NCBI RefSeq assembly: GCF_004359215.1
Contig: NC_090619.1
Location: forward strand, 2,424,430 to 2,488,429
Origin: Bremia lactucae
Lineage: Eukaryota; Oomycota; Peronosporomycetes; Peronosporales; Peronosporaceae
DNA length: 64,000 bases
Direction: 5' to 3'
In this document: one piece after another, positions 42,741 to 56,513 of the stretch
Numbering within the stretch: the first letter of the stretch is position 1
Layout: each line of letters begins with the position of its first letter
Made by a program: the position numbers and the translations under genes
Notes under the pieces: model-generated
The model's input: only the letters and a program-made list of their open reading frames with translations
Databases searched by the model: none
Told to the model about the DNA's origin: nothing

Positions 42741-42899
42741 TCTTCCTTTCTTGTCAGCCACACCTATCGACGCTCGGCCCACGGTCGGCGCCATCATCGG
42801 TCTCCTTAGACGGATGGGGGTATGTGATATTTTCTGGATCAACACACCGTTTCAGATGACCCACGTAAAAAGACGGGGTGTGTCTTCATCTACGGCGGG

Positions 42900-45800
42900 A
42901 GTGTGAGCCTAAAATTTAGGTCTTTGACCTCCTCGACCACCGTAACGGCCCGATAAAACGCGGCAATAATTTCACAGGACCTCCAGTTAGTACAGAAACT
43001 TCATTCTTAGGTAGTGTAGCAGTACTTGATAGTACGTTTTCTTCTACTCTTAAGCGATCATTATTTTTGTAACAATGTTGGTCTACAAATTGTTTTTGCT
43101 TGTCCGTGTGCGCTTGCCGTCGCGTCACGGACTTTTTGTGTGATAAGTAATTGCTCTTCTAAAAGCGTTGAGCTTCTATCACGCTTTTAGCTTCAAGCTC
43201 GCTCATGACACCGCCAAGAGGTCGGTCATAGGACATAGTTGTTAATAATGAAATGTCAATATTGCTTAGGAGCACAGACATTTCTTGCCGTGGATCCATA
43301 CTGACACTCTTAGGTGTCGTGACAACTGCTAAACTGGCAGGGTCACTAGAGAAAGTTCCATTCGCTGATTGACATGATACCCTCACGGGTCATCGCCATA
43401 TTGACGAAACTGTGTCCTTATTTCACACCGAGCGTAGTGAGGGGCCTTCCCACACTAAAATTTGGGCTGCGCACAAACGAGATCGGTGTCCGAGGATGGC
43501 GCAGTCCATTTATATAGAACAGTGTCTCACCCGTACTGGCGTGGGCACTGCTACTAATAGCGAACTCACGAAGGTCAATTATTTGCATCATTCTTTAAGA
43601 GTCGCTACCGTGCGCAATACATCTGCCAAAACCCGATTCGCACGTTCTTTCTTGCCATCGTTCTGGAGTAATCGGCTGTAGACATGTGGAGCTTGCTACC
43701 TAGCAGCTCAATAACATGTCGCCAAACCCTCGACGTAAAATGCAAAAATCGGTCCAATATTATGGACTCGGGCATCCCGTGTAGTCGATCCACGTGATCC
43801 AAAAACAAGAGAGCTGCCTCCTTGCCTGTGGTCGATGTCTTACATGGTGCTAAATGCACCATTTTGCTCAGTCTTTTTACAAAGACGACGAGCCTCGTCC
43901 GACCCTTGTGGTTAGGCGGCATGCCAAACATGAAGTCCAGACTGACCGACTTCCAACAATCTATTGGAATCGGCAGCAACTTCACTTGGCGCACTGCTTG
44001 ACGGTGCAGGCTCTATGCGCTGCTCGTGGGAGCAAATATAGTTGGCCACCCATCTATATAGGTGTGGCCACAAAATTCTTCTGACACTCGAAACTTAACA
44101 AGAGCATAATTGTTTTGAAAGTAGCTCCTATCATACACAGGGTAATTAGTTTCCTTCGCTTTCAAAGCCGGGACTGATAAGAAGTTACACGGTCAACGCC
44201 GTCATCATCCTTCTGCATGAGCATGCTACCGATGCAAAACTGCTTGCATCGCAGACGACGCTAAAGGCTTTTCTGTGTCTGACGATGCCAACACCGGTGC
44301 CTCTACAAGAGATTGCTTATAAGATGTGAGCGCATCTACTTGTTCGTTTAATTAAACTTATTCTGCGTCCTTTTAAAGGAGGTCAGATAATGGTTTAGTT
44401 TGCTCAGCATAATTCTTGCTATGTTTATGCAAGTAATTAGCGAGCCCTAGGATTTGGCGCAAACCTCCTTCACATGCCGTGGGATTGGCCATTCCTTTAC
44501 CGATTTTACCTTGTTTGACTCCGCTCGAACAACATTTCTACCTGCGATGCAGCCAAATACAGGTATCTCGGGGGACTCCTATGACGCACTTTTGTATGTT
44601 GACGTACAGCTGAGCGTCACCCGGAGTTTTCAACACAGCGTCCATATAACGCTTGTGTAATTTTATTCCGCTCAGCCCGTCGTCGGCCTTACTATGCACG
44701 AATACATCGTCAAAGTAATGGGGTGCGTTGGCATGGCAGACGCATTATGTGAGCAACCACTCGGTTGAATGTCGCCGGTGTGTTCTTCAAACCTTGGAGC
44801 ATCACAAGCCACTCCCGAAGCATACTGCGTGGGGTGCTTACTACGGTTTTAGCTCCATCAGACTCTCTATAGCAGCCATACCTAAAACCCAACGTGGAAA
44901 GATAGTTGCTTTCTCTTGAAAATAAACAGGACATATTCCACGGAATTGGCGTTTGCGCCAGTATCGTGGCCATGTTCAGTTTATTGTGAGCGTGAACCAC
45001 GCACCATCCACCTGTGGCCTTGCGAACGCAGAGACTTGCTCTCACGTACGTGTCCTGCCTCGGCTCGCTTGTCAAAGAACTTATCGATATAGTCGTCATC
45101 TTCCTCCGGCAACGGCCAGTTCCTGGTCACACAATACTTAGGGCCAAGTTCCAAATCAATTTTGTGCCTGATGTCCATATCGGCCAATTGGCGGCTCGGC
45201 ACTTCTTCTGGGGACACATCACGATGTTCCACAAAATTTCAAAAATGGGCTGCCTTTCACGGCATCTAAACCTTGAGCAGCGAGTCGTTTCTTTTTTTCT
45301 GTTTCCGAGACACCCTCGTCTATTGTATACGACGAGCAACAGTCCACCCAAGTCCACCTCTGGACCTGGTGCGACTACTTCGTGGATCTTTCCTTCCTTA
45401 AGTTCGGACAGGAGCAGATCTCACGATACCTCCAGGTGTTTTATTATCTCTTCGGCCGATTTTAAGACGTGCTGGAGCACCTTAAAGGAGGATAACTTCG
45501 CCATTTTGTCTATGAAGGCCCGTCATGCTTGAACGGGTCTGATTCAAAGGTCACTCGTTTTAAAGTGCCTTTGGTCGTCCTTAATTGTCGGTTACTCGCT
45601 TTCCGAGTCAACACGATCTTTGACTCGGAAGCGGGTGCCGTTGCTCTCTCGGCTAACGCACCACTTCTTACCGCACCAGGCTCTAGGCTCTTTGCCGTTC
45701 TGCGACGCATGGCTTCCTGTCAGCTCAATATCTACTGTCACAGGCTCTCGGCTCTGTGCAGGGCCGTTGGCCGCATGACTGCTTGCCATCGTCTTTTTCA

Positions 45801-47512
45801 CTACGCCACTCTCTAAGAGCTGGGTAGGACTTGGTGACGGGGGACTTTCCGCAAAGGCACGCTTATTGTGGTGGGCACAACATTAGTTGCATGAGCCTCT
45901 CCCAGAAGCCATTATTTCCATTGTCGTGCGTAAAGTTAGCAACTGTGCATGTACTTCAGATTATCCATGGTTGGTGTCTTGCCAACCATGGCATGTCTAA
46001 GCTGACGTCATACGGACCATCCATACCTAGCACCGTGAACATCTCACCACAGGAGAAGTAACTAAATCTGAAGGCGCGTTCAACTTGAACTCCCTCAGAT
46101 TTTACGAGCGCGCCGTTCGCTAAACGAACGGTCGCCTCTTTTCGCTTGCCATCCTGGCAAAGCGACTCATACGTTGCCGGTCTCTGTTTTAAAGCGGCGA
46201 GACTAAAAAATGCTGTGACGCACCCGAATCCACGAGAAGTGTCATCGCGTGGTCATAGCCTCGTACTCGAACGCTATAGACCAGCAGGGTTGAGGTGCAT
46301 TTCAGGGACTATAGTACCCATTTTTTCGATAATTCTGAACTTAGGTTAATATTCAGAATTCGCGTCAGTAGAGTATCCCGCCCCTACTGCACTCCTACTT
46401 CTCCCGAGCCCTCAGTGGTCGATCCAGAACTCAAGCGTCTTGCATGATGGTTCTTGCCGTCACCCTTTGGGTAAGAAATCATCTTGCTGGGCATCTTAGC
46501 ACCAGCAGGGACTGGCATAGGAGTGAGTCATCACATGGTCGCGCTAGCCGTTATGTAGCCGACTACGTCTGCATTGCCCACTTCCAAAGGAGTTGGATCC
46601 AGCCTATCGGCCGACGGCTTATGCCAAGCCGAGGTACTGTTGAAGGATTGCTCCACAACTAAGGCAATTTGGATTGCCTCTTCCATCGTAGACGGCACCT
46701 TTCTATAAAGTGCCTGTCGCGATGGGCCGTGCCGCTGTCTATTCATGAACGTGGGGACCTTTATGCGTCCCGGTATCGGACCCACACTGATGGACGCCGA
46801 CAGCGAGCGCATTTCCTGCAAATATTTGTTCAGGGATCGCTTCGCCTGTCGCGCTTCTTTGAAGCGCGCCTGAAGCCTTTTTTCGGTGGCTGATACATGG
46901 CGCGATTCTTTGTCTTAAAGCTCGCCCATGATGAGAACGTCTTGCCGTCCGCTATAAGCGCCGAGGAAGCCCACTCTGAGGCCTTACCGCGCAAATGGGA
47001 CATGGCGTACGCATCGTCCGGGTGTCGTCCTCGATGAGCTGCGCCACACCGCCTTGCTCCACGGCTAATAGCCAGTGGACAACCGTGTGCGCTGCAGTTC
47101 CATCGAACTTGGGCGGGTCCATTCAAATGGGCCTCGGCTGACGCGGCCGGGCTGAGAGCATCTCAACAGTCCTGTTGAGAGCCTCGCTCCAGTCCTACCC
47201 ACGCCTAAGCTCATCCAAAGTCTTAGGGACTGACTCCGCCGCAGAATGGCTCTATACCTCGGTCGCAGCTCTTCGCTGTCCGAGCACGAAGCACAAACGC
47301 CTCAAACTGCTTAAACAGAGCAACAGGTTGCTCAGGAGGACTGCCCATTAGCCTGGCCAAGGCTTGCTAACCAAATCCTTGGTCAAGTGCTCTGCCACAA
47401 CCCTTACCGTTCGGAGAGGTAGACGAAATGAGCTCAATCGATATTGAAGCTCATCCTCACTGACATGCTCAGAGAAACGGTTCGTGGGAAGAACTACTAG
47501 TGCTACCTAGTG
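42900..47512 (-). mobile_element. Ty3/gypsy element A, internal region (degraded)
   Basis: Read from high to low coordinate. The primer binding site (about 47,492-47,510) follows the 5' LTR, and gag lies at about 47,126-46,531. The protease has LLVDSGASQ near 46,230, with an intact catalytic DSG, and DMPWLARHQPW near 45,990. RT has ATGGWCVVHAHNKLN near 45,000 and the YFDD box near 44,712. RNase H remnants cover 44,100-44,450. The integrase core lies at 43,994-43,605 (SLDFMFGMPPNHKGRTRLVV) and its C-terminus at 43,128-42,916 (KLLPRFIGP). Many stops and shifts show that it is inactive. The region between integrase and the 3' LTR is occupied by the antisense frame described above. Confidence 0.75.
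47492..47510 (-). other. Primer binding site of element A
   Basis: On the minus strand the LTR end (CGCCTACA) is followed within a few bases by GGTAGCACTAGTAGTTC. The same core GTAGCACT follows the LTR ends at 56,511 (family B) and 16,583 (family C), as expected for a tRNA primer site. Confidence 0.5.
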
Positions 47513-48007
47513 TAGGCGGGCGCTTCTATAGCAGCCATGCTCTACTTAAGCACACATTTTCACGCACAATGATGAATCGGGTTGACTGTCTTCTCTCACG
47601 TGCAGTGAGGTAGTTGGTGGGCGCCTAACGACTTCACATAAGGAACAAAGTACCTTAGCACACTTGTCGTCACGGAAGCGGTTACCCGGCTTCACTTGCG
47701 CACTAGTTAGTTAGAGAGTAGTAATAAGGCTGATTTATATTTAGTCAAATTAAATACATAACCTTTTAAACAATCAATTGATGACATCTCTGTAAATGTG
47801 CACCTTTACATTGCGAGCGTACTATTCTGAATGCCTCGGATCTTGGATGACGCTAGCAGTCATCCCTTTTAATGTGAATGCACTTTTGTGCATCACATAC
47901 ACAAGGGTGGGTCACTATGTAGACTCCATGTGTCAGGTCTAAGTACTTTACATGAAGTACTTGACCATCCCGTTAAGTACACAAAGTGTATTTAATGTGT
48001 GTAACAT
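47513..48007 (-). repeat. 5' LTR of element A
   Basis: About 495 bases homologous to 40,600-41,109. Shared blocks include GGATGAC...GTCATCC around AGATCCGAGG-like text, and TGTGCATCACATAC with GGGTGGGTCAC. It begins TGTTACACACATTAAATAC on the minus strand and ends beside the primer binding site. It is clearly diverged from the 3' copy, so the insertion is old. Confidence 0.6.
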
Positions 48008-48744
48008 CGAAGCCATAGAGAAGTTACCAGCGTAGTCGCAATTATTCGACAAGCTATCACTCTTTTGGAACGAAGTGTAGCAATGTCAGGGGTGTCTCCT
48101 TATACAAATATTATTCCTTTAAGAGGATTAATAACTGCTATTTTATATAAGAGGAAATTAGTGAAGAAGTACAATATGATTATCTTTTAATAATTTGACT
48201 TGACAGTTCCGAAAATACCAAATTTGGAAAGATTGACACAACAATACATTTCTTCTGTTGATTGGTTGATTTAAGCTTAAATCAACCGCCAATCGTTACA
48301 ACACGATAAGGCGGTGCGCAAGGAGGCGCTTTATATAATTAGATATTGAATATTAGAGCCAGTGGACAGAAAATCATTAAATAAGAACTTAATATATTAA
48401 TACCAGTTTTACCTTTTCACTACACCAGAGCCTTGTTATCGCATCTAGTAGCTAAGACTACTTGCAACCTTCCTTACTTCACGTCAGTGCACGTGAAGTA
48501 ATCGAGGCACCCCACCTTCACTGTGATCAGTGTAGGTTGACTAGTACTGTTGTCAGTACTAGTAAAAAAGTGCCCCGTTAAAAGCGAAGCACCTGTCTCT
48601 TAATCAGGCTGACTTAAACAAAGTCATTGTAGGCAAAATGCCTTCAATAACTTCACGTGTACGACGCGCAGAGAAAGGTTTTAGGATGATAAGCCACGCT
48701 TAGCAACAATAGTTTAATATTAAGCACTGTTTTTTTTGCATACG
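48008..48744. repeat. LTR-like repeat ending in CCCCGTTA
   Basis: From about 48,240 to 48,577 the sequence matches 16,583-16,925 in reverse. It contains GCGCAAGGAGGCGC followed by TTTATATAA (a possible TATA box). Three stem-loops follow, with arms ACTTCACGT/ACGTGAAGT, CACTG/CAGTG and ACTAGTACTG/CAGTACTAGT, then GTGCCCCGTTA. The flanks (48,008-48,239 and 48,578-48,744) hold further repeat DNA without a gene. Confidence 0.55.
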
Positions 48745-48890
48745 ATCACGGCTCATAGCGACTCGATAATGTAAACGAATCCTAGGGGACTATGTCCAGG
48801 TGTTCAGGACTCTCATTGAATCTATGCATCAAGTCCCGGTACAAGAAGTAAATGTCGTAGCAAACTTTAGGGGGGGTTCAGTGAGCGCGT
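48745..48890 (+). mobile_element. Short gag fragment of family B
   Basis: About 145 bases beginning ACGGCTCATAGCGACTCGA are homologous to 57,080-57,220 of the family B gag (shared GGGGACTATGTCCAGG). It is too short to be more than debris. Confidence 0.65.
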
Positions 48891-49179
48891 TGCGGTATGG
48901 GGAAAATTAAGATTAAGTTATGCATGCATTTATGGCGATGCACTAATACCTTTTAGTCCTGACTTTACTTTAGATCACTGACATATGTACACCCCGCCTT
49001 TGCTAGCCCGCCTCCCTCCGACCCACCCATAGCCAATCAGAACATTTAATAATGCACCCCCGCGCCCCGTGGCTAATCAAAGCCTGGTCTAATATTTCTA
49101 AGTCACGTACTATTCGGAACAGGAAGAAATTGGTTTTGCTTCAGTCACCACCTACGCACTACGCCACTAGAAGCACCCC
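48891..49179. other. Noncoding repeat flank of the palindrome
   Basis: Contains ATAGCCAATCAGAACATT and the GCCACTAGAAGCACC block shared with 12,306-12,490. No gene. The left palindrome arm begins close to 49,180. Confidence 0.4.
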
Positions 49180-52100
49180 TCATTATGAGGAACAACGACG
49201 CGCGGAGGATCCGCAGCGTCCGTGCAATAAAGCAACAGGTCGTTATCGGTAGAAATCGATGTAACCTTGCAAGCAAACGTGCCAACAATTTAAAGCCCAA
49301 GCCAGTGCTCTTTAGAGCTCGTAGCCGAGCTACACACTGTATTCCCTTGGCGTAATCCGAACGGATTAAGTCTGTAATAACCGACACGATTATCGTTTTT
49401 GAGCGAGCTCATAATCCGGCCTGCGTGATAACGCATCAGTCAAAGCATTCTGCTTGCCAGGCTTATATTTCACCTCGAAGTTGTATTCGGCGAAAAAGGA
49501 TATCCATCCGGTCATTCTCTGTGATAGATGGGGCGAATGAGTCGCAGTGCGTATTGACGCGTGATCTGTATATATCACAATCGGCTTAGAGCCGAGCAGA
49601 TGAACCCTGAACTTGGCGAGAGCATACTTCATAGCAAGTAACTCTTTGTCATGAACTGAGTAGCTTTTTCCGCAGCTTTAAGTTGTCTAGACTCGAACTC
49701 ATGACACGTTCACACCCATCAACATCTGCTTGTAACAGAGCACTGCCAATGGCACAAATCTGATGCATCATAGACGACTCTGAAATGCTAATTTGGATTC
49801 GGCAGTGCCAGAATTGGGACATGGTTAAGAATATCCTTAACTTCTTGAAAGCATTATGCTCTGTACTAGTCTAGCACCATTTGTATCCTGTTTTAAGGAG
49901 ACTAGATAGCTTAGCCATATCAGCGTAATTTTCGCTATATTTGTGTAAATAATTGGCGAGACCCAACCACTTACGCAACTCATTTTGGTTGTTCGGAACC
50001 GGCCAATCTACTATGGCATTTGACCTTAGCGGGACCCGCTCTAAGGCCTCGCTTCCCAATGAAGCACCCTAAGAAAGGAATTACTTCTGTGCCAAAAATG
50101 CATTTAGATGCATTGGCATACTATTTATTGGTGCGCGTACACTCGAGCACTGCTCGCAAATGGTCTAAATGGTTTTCCATGTAAGACCGACCCTGCTCTG
50201 CACGACTATGGACAAAAATTTCATCAAAATAAGTCTGTGCATAACCTCAATGAGGGCGGAAACAGTTGCGTCACTAGACGATTAAATGTCGCCGGGGCGT
50301 TGGAAAGCCCTTGTTGCATGACTAACCACTCCCATAGCATACCACTTGTGGTGCTAACCGCTGGAAGCGGGATATCGCTAGCTTGCATGAGCAGTTGATA
50401 GTAACCATCGACTATGTCAAGTGCACTGTACATTGTACATCCCACCATATTGTTCTAAAGAACATCCTTTCTAGGAATGGTTGTGCTGGTATAGTGGTAG
50501 CATTAAGCTTATTATAAGCATGTATAATGCGCCATTTACCATTTGGCTTTTTGACATAAAATGTCGGTGTCGAATGGGGAGATTTGCTCTCTCGTACCAT
50601 CCCCGCCTCGTGCTTAGCTCGAAAGAAATCGTCAATGACGTCACACTGTTCCCTTGGTAAAAGCCACTGTCGTGTGACACAGTATTTGGTTCCCGGAACC
50701 AAGTCAATTCCATGACGACACCTCTATCCGGAGGTAAAATAGATGGTGGATTGGTACATACCACATCTTGGAATTCCTTAATAAAGAAATAAAATAGTTC
50801 CGTAGGATCTTTAAGGATCGATGACCCACTCCGCGCACTTAGTGCAGCTTTGTGTCATTCTGGACAGCTTCGTCCAGAAGTGATGATGGTTTTAACTCAA
50901 TCGTAGGTCGAATACCACCATCTCAGATAAGCCGCTAGCCTTTAAGGCTCGGCCGCACTTATCAATAAACATTTATCCTAGCTCTAAAAGAGCATGTAAC
51001 GAAGGGATTGCCGCAAGGCTAACTTTTTCCTTGATGTTACCGGTTACACCATTTACAAGCGTGTGTAATTGCTCACATATCACTTTGTGAGGATATTAAC
51101 GCTTCGCGTCCCCCCTGTCTTGGAGTAGAGACAATACGCCTCTTAGAGACCGGGACATTCACGTACCCGAATTTTCCAACCTGTATTGGTTCTATGACAC
51201 ACATGATGTCTAATTCGACATCCGACAAGGAGTTAGGTAACTCAACTTCCTTATCCAGCGAACTTTTTTTATGTGTCGCTTCACGTGCATTAGAAGGGTT
51301 TGACTCAAAATGCCCTGGCGAACTGCCAATAGTGTCACTATTGACACTCAGTATGATGTCACCTCGGCCGACCACACTCGGTGGACTTAGACGTGCCACT
51401 CCACGTAGCTCAGGGATATTGCACCCTTGAGGTCCTGGCGAACCGCCAATAGTGTCACTACTTACACTCAGTATGGTGCCACCTCGGCCGACCACACTCG
51501 GTGGACTTAGACGTGCCACTCCACATATTTCAGGGATATTACACCCTTGATGACTCGGCCTTAGGCATCAATGCTGTCAGCACTCAGTGAATCGTTACTA
51601 CAGCGGGTGTCACTCGACGGAGTATGTGCCGTTCCACTTCTTTCTTCTGAGTCAGGCTTAGAATTAATGTTTGTAAAATTGAAGTTTATTAACTCAGACA
51701 TTTCAATGTCTAAACACTGACAGAGTCAGTCAATCATCCGCGTCAATAGCGCTTTTGTTGTCTAGCAAAGGTGGGTTCATGACTCTCCAAAGCTTTGCTG
51801 GGAACATTGCGCGTGGCGCTTAAGGTCTTAGACCTCCAATCGATCCATGGTTTATGACGTTCAAGCCAGGCCATACCAAAAATGAAATCATATCTCGAAT
51901 TCAAATAAAGGACGAGACAGCTTTCCATACTGTCAAAGTCCAGAAACTTTATTCCTAAGTTCAATGGAACTTTAGGAACAGTGACACGAGTCCTATTCGC
52001 TAAGCGAACAGTGACTGTATCACTTTTATGCGCTTTAAACGCCTCAACGTATTGTTGACTTCCTTTAAAGGAAAAACGTCGAGCAGAGTTGCAAGATGCT

Positions 52101-53368
52101 CCTGAGTTAATTAAAATTGACCAAGGCTCATCAAAGCCCTTCAAAGTCGCTTGAGCGACTAACAAGCCAGGCTTGTACTCACGCCCCGTGCCATTGCGCA
52201 CCGAGCTAATTGGGGCTAGGTCCTGTTTACTCTCACCTCCTAGAGGTTCAACAGAGCCCAGGTCTTCCCCAGTAGGGCGCCCCACACCTACTGGGTATCG
52301 ACGTTTTTCCGCACCGTACCAGAATTCTTGACTAGGTCGGAATTGGTGCTCTTTCGAGCTAATCGCGTACTTCGGAGGGGGCAGACCGGACGTAAATGTT
52401 TCGTGCTTCCGCGCATATATCATGTACGGTGTTTTTATGCTTTTCCACAGCTTGAAAAGACTCTGCTCCTTCCATAACGAGGCTTAGATCATTAAGTTCC
52501 GGTCTATTAGACGGCACCCATGTGCTCGAAGAGCATGTTCGGTAAACAGGCGTGCTAACACGAGCAGACTTATAGTCAAACTCAGCGCGTAGCGCAATAG
52601 CAACCGCCTCTTCGAAAGTAGCAGGACGAGATCGGAATAATTTCGTCCGGGCAACGCCCTCATTGAGACTTCTCATGAAGATAGTTGCGACAATTGCTTA
52701 TTGCACCGGGTCTTGATGCACAGATGCAATGAGAGTTTTGAACTCCTAGACATAGTCCCCTACTGTTCGTTTACCCTTTCGAGTCGCTAGGAGCCGTGCG
52801 CGCATGCGAAAAGCCTGATCAGGCGGTGTAAACATGCTAGTCATTTGCTATTTCAGCGAATCCTATGAGGGGAAAGCGTCGTTTATGGACGTACTGCACG
52901 ATAGTGCCCACTCCATTGCTCTACCTCCGAGTTTGGCTATGGCCATAGCCATCTTTTGCCGTTCTGTTAAGAGCAAAGCGGAATTAATGGACATCTCCAT
53001 CTGCTTAATCCAAAAGGAGGGGGGTCTCCCTCTTTTTCTCTCAAATGTCTTTACATTGACAGCTATAGGGCGAATCTTCGGCTCTGAATCAGGTACAGAT
53101 ATGTACCGGGTTGACATAGATGTCGCTAAATGATCTTGTACCTGGCCGATCAGGGAGGTCTCGTATCGCATGAAGGCTTCAAGCCTTGCATGCAGGACCT
53201 CTGGTCCCTGAGAGATAATGAACTCCACATGTTCAAGCCCAAATATAGTTTTGAGCTTGTCGTAAGCTGCGCGTTGCGCCTCTGAAAGTTCTGGAATCTC
53301 TTCCATTTCAGTGAGAAATAAGTCTTGTAAAGGCTTGAGCGTAATTTAACTACAAGTGCTACCAGGTG
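49180..53368 (-). mobile_element. Ty3 family B, left (inverted) copy truncated in integrase region
   Basis: Mirror image of the right copy. Gag starts at 53,306 (MEEIPELSEAQRAAYDKLK), the gag C-region is at 52,676-52,359, protease at 52,423-51,743, and the protease-RT linker at 51,519-51,073. RT follows at 50,764-49,871 and RNase H at 49,632-49,390 (YTDHASIR). The copy ends near 49,180, so most of integrase, the chromodomain and the 3' LTR are missing. The LTR remnant (about 53,368-53,655) is only the 3' part of an LTR. The protease and RT catalytic changes noted for the right copy are present here too. Confidence 0.8.
51309..51548. repeat. 120-bp tandem repeat in protease-RT linker (left copy)
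   Basis: Two 40-residue units share RLSPPSVVGRG and ILSV.SDTIG. Mirror image of 58,331-58,570. Confidence 0.8.
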
Positions 53369-53655
53369 TAGCGGAGCTACCTCGCTTCTAATGTCAGAGG
53401 AAGACCTTTTGACTCAAAGAGTCTCTTAGTTCTATAGAACTAATGGTTTTATCAGCTCAGGGAGTCGTACAAGCTATTAAGCTTAATGAATCCTAGTTCA
53501 AGGGATTCAGGGGTTCGTAGAACCAAGTGGCAACTAGCGCCAAAGAGAATATACCTTAGAAAGACTTTTATCTCGTACAGATCAATGGGCAAGCCTTCGG
53601 AAGATACCTAACGCTTTAAGATCAAAGGGAACTGCACTTTATTTAAGGGAGCCAT

Positions 53656-56222
53656 TAAAATGCCCTCAGATTTTCCGTTAAAATGCCCTCAGTTGTATTT
53701 AATTGGCTAAGGTTCGCCTTACATTGCGTCAAAAACACCACGTGGCTACTTTCGTGAAATGACCATTAGACGTGAAATTCAGCTCTCTTAAAATCAACCA
53801 TCATAATTCAGCTGTTAACACCGTGAATATTCTCGCACCTCCTCTGCAATTGTCCTTGGTTGAAAACAGAAAGGACGGGGACGTCAAGGGTCAAATGATG
53901 CAATGCTCGCAAGCTGGAACGGTGGAACTTCAGCCTCCCAAAATTGCGTATATCTTCAAGCTGTGGAATAAGTTGTCCCTTTCAACTGTCAATCAGAAGG
54001 TAACAACGGCAACGGGACCAGAAGCTGCCATGTGGCAGGTCAAATTTCACTGTGCGGAATACAATTATGGTGCCTTTGAGCACCCTTCCGCTCATCCAAA
54101 GGGGAGACAATTGACCCTAAAGATCTGCAAACTGTGGTTGCTCTAGGTAGATCAGGAGCACCAAGCCGCATCGTGACAGCTTTACGCCAGCAAGGAGAGG
54201 GAAACGGCATTAATGCAACAGCGCAAGATATTTACAATCTGTGCAGGGCGCACAGAGCTAACATGTTGGCTGGTCGCTCCCTTCTGCATGCGCTCATCTG
54301 GCTGCATGATGCAGCATATAAGACGAACCGCTACGAATTCCCCTTGCTACACGTAGTTACGGTAACCGACGCGACGTTCACGCGTTGCTATTGTTTCATG
54401 CGGAACGAAACAACAGCCGATTGTCGTTGGGCGATGAACACGCTTGTGAAAGCTTTGAATGATTGCGGGATCAATCATCAACTGCAGCAGCTCACATTTG
54501 TGACAGACCGTGAGCTGGCGCCCACGACTGCAATTTTGGAGACTTTCCATTCGGAAAACGCTTCACTCTGGCGTTAGCGTATCAGCAAAAACATTTTTGC
54601 GAAAGAACGAGCGGCGTTTCAGTCGCAGGAAGCATTCGTGAATTTTGTAGGAGCCTAGATTTCCTTAGAAAAGCTCCTACTGAGGAAAACTACAATGTGC
54701 AGCTTGAAGTCATGCGAGCCGACCTACCCGGTGATACGATGCAGTATTTAGCGAGCACATGGCTTATATTTAAGGTAACGCGCACTTCAAAAAATGTTGA
54801 TTTAACGCTGCGCAACTGAAAAAGTGTGCCTTATCTGTAAGGAGAACTTTGTCGGCGCATTAATGCGCGGCTTGCGCCATTATAGCCACACATCAATCTC
54901 GCGGGTTGAAAGCGCCCATGCTGCCCTTAAGAAATGAATTGCTATATCTACAGGTAGCTAATATACATTACTGTCTCAAGTTTCTCCCCTCACGTTTTCG
55001 TAATTTACCGTGTCATCTCAGGCGATCTTTTGACCGTGGACATGGCCATCAAGCTTGCTTGTTCTGGGCAGCTAGCCAGCGCCAGGCAGCAAAATGATAA
55101 AGAAAGCGCGATCGGCAGCATGCAGCTTGGTCCAGTGTTTGCAGCAGCGTTGGGAAAGATGTCGGATAAATTAATGACAATAATTTCTGTAAAAGTTAAT
55201 AGTATTTTAGGGAAAGAATGGATTATATCGCTTGTTGCAGGTCTGCGGGGTGCGCACAAGCAGTATTTGCTAAGAAAGGTGGCTGTTGACTGTGAGGGCC
55301 TTTGGAAGGAAACAATAAGGTATTTCTGCTCACATGATTTTCGTTCGCGTGGAGATCAACCTCTAGGTATCACCATTTCAACCAAAACTGTTTAATTTCA
55401 CAATGAGACGTACATAACCTTTATTGTGTGGACATTATCTAATAGAAATGAACAATTTTAATCAGATTTGGTGGTTGCACCGGCCAGAACTTACGGTCAA
55501 TGGACCCCCAAGTCCGGTAACAATGGCAGATGCTTTGAGAAGTATTTCTGTTGAGTATGGAGGATAATCTTCCCTCCACCGAAAGCGCTACTTACTTAAA
55601 GGTGCCCTTGCCCTTCCATCTTCTGCGGCTTTAGTGCGTGATCCGGTGCGTATGCAAGGCCGTGGGAGGCCGTCTGGATCAGTTTAGAGAAATCCGTCGG
55701 AGTTTGAGTTTGTGGCTAGGGCCAGGGCCTTAGACCTGAATGACCCTAAAACCCCATTGCAAAGAAGATGCGGCATGTGCAGAGACGCAGGCCATAACAT
55801 GCGAAGTTGCCCACTACGCACAGTACCTACAGCAACAGCATCAGAAGTGGATTAAGACTGCATAAGATCAATGTTAAAGCCACAACCTTACCATTATTCG
55901 TGGGTGGAAATAAATTGTAGTAGTTTTGTTATTAGAACCCCCACCATCACCGTAACATCTTACATGGAATAAACTTTTGCATGAATACCAACGGCCTCCT
56001 TTGCTGCCTCGAGAGAGCTGTACGACAATTGAGAGGAGGTGCGAGAATGTTCATGGTGTTAACAGCTGAATTATGATGGTTGATTCTAAGAGAGCTGAAT
56101 TTCACGTCTGAATGGTCATTTCACGAAAGTAGCCACGTGGTGTTTTTGACGCAATGTAAGGCGAACCTTAGCCGATCATATACAACTGAGGGCATTTTAA
56201 CGAAAATCTGAGGGCATTTTAA
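53656..56222 (+). mobile_element. MULE with degraded transposase at palindrome centre
   Basis: A ~2.5-kb Mutator-like element. Inverted termini of ~200 bases (GGGAGCCATTAAAATGCCC ... and its complement) carry two copies of TGAGGGCATTTTAA each and differ by several substitutions and indels. Transposase pieces on the plus strand are an N-region at 53,920-54,140 (WQVKFHCAEYNYGAFEHP) and the DDE-type core at 54,134-54,577, with DAAYKTNRYEFPLLHVVTVT and FVTDRELAP. A C-part follows at 55,030-55,395, then a CCHC knuckle, CGMCRDAGHNMRSC, near 55,770. Stops and frameshifts separate them, so it is not autonomous. The 9 bases flanking the termini are inverted rather than direct repeats, so no target-site duplication is visible. 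Confidence 0.8.
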
Positions 56223-56230
56223 TGGCTCCC

Positions 56231-56511
56231 TTAAATAAAGTGCAGTTCCCTTTTGATCTTAAAGCGTTAGGTATCTTCCGAAGGCTTGCCCATTGATCTG
56301 TAAGAGATAGAAGTCTTTCTAAGGTATATTCTCTTTGGCGCTAGTTGCCACTTGGTTCTACGAACCCCTGAATCCCTTGAACTAGGATTCATTAAGCTTA
56401 ATAGCTTGTACGACTCCCTGAGCTGATAAAACCATTAGTTCTATAGAACTAAGAGACTCTTTGAGTCAAAAGGTCTTCCTCTGACATTAGAAGCGAGGTA
56501 GCTCCGCTACA
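56231..56511 (+). repeat. Partial 5' LTR of family B (right copy)
   Basis: Starts at ATAAAGTGCAGTTCCC, an internal position of the full LTR (compare 63,700), directly after the MULE terminus, and ends CTCCGCTACA at about 56,511. The upstream ~200 bases of the LTR, including the TATA hairpin, are missing, so it has lost its promoter. Confidence 0.75.
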
Positions 56512-56513
56512 CC

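Noticed and set aside
53656..56222. Target-site duplication of the central MULE (TTTATTTAA / TTAAATAAA)
   Set aside because: The flanking bases are reverse complements, not direct repeats; they belong to the palindrome arms.
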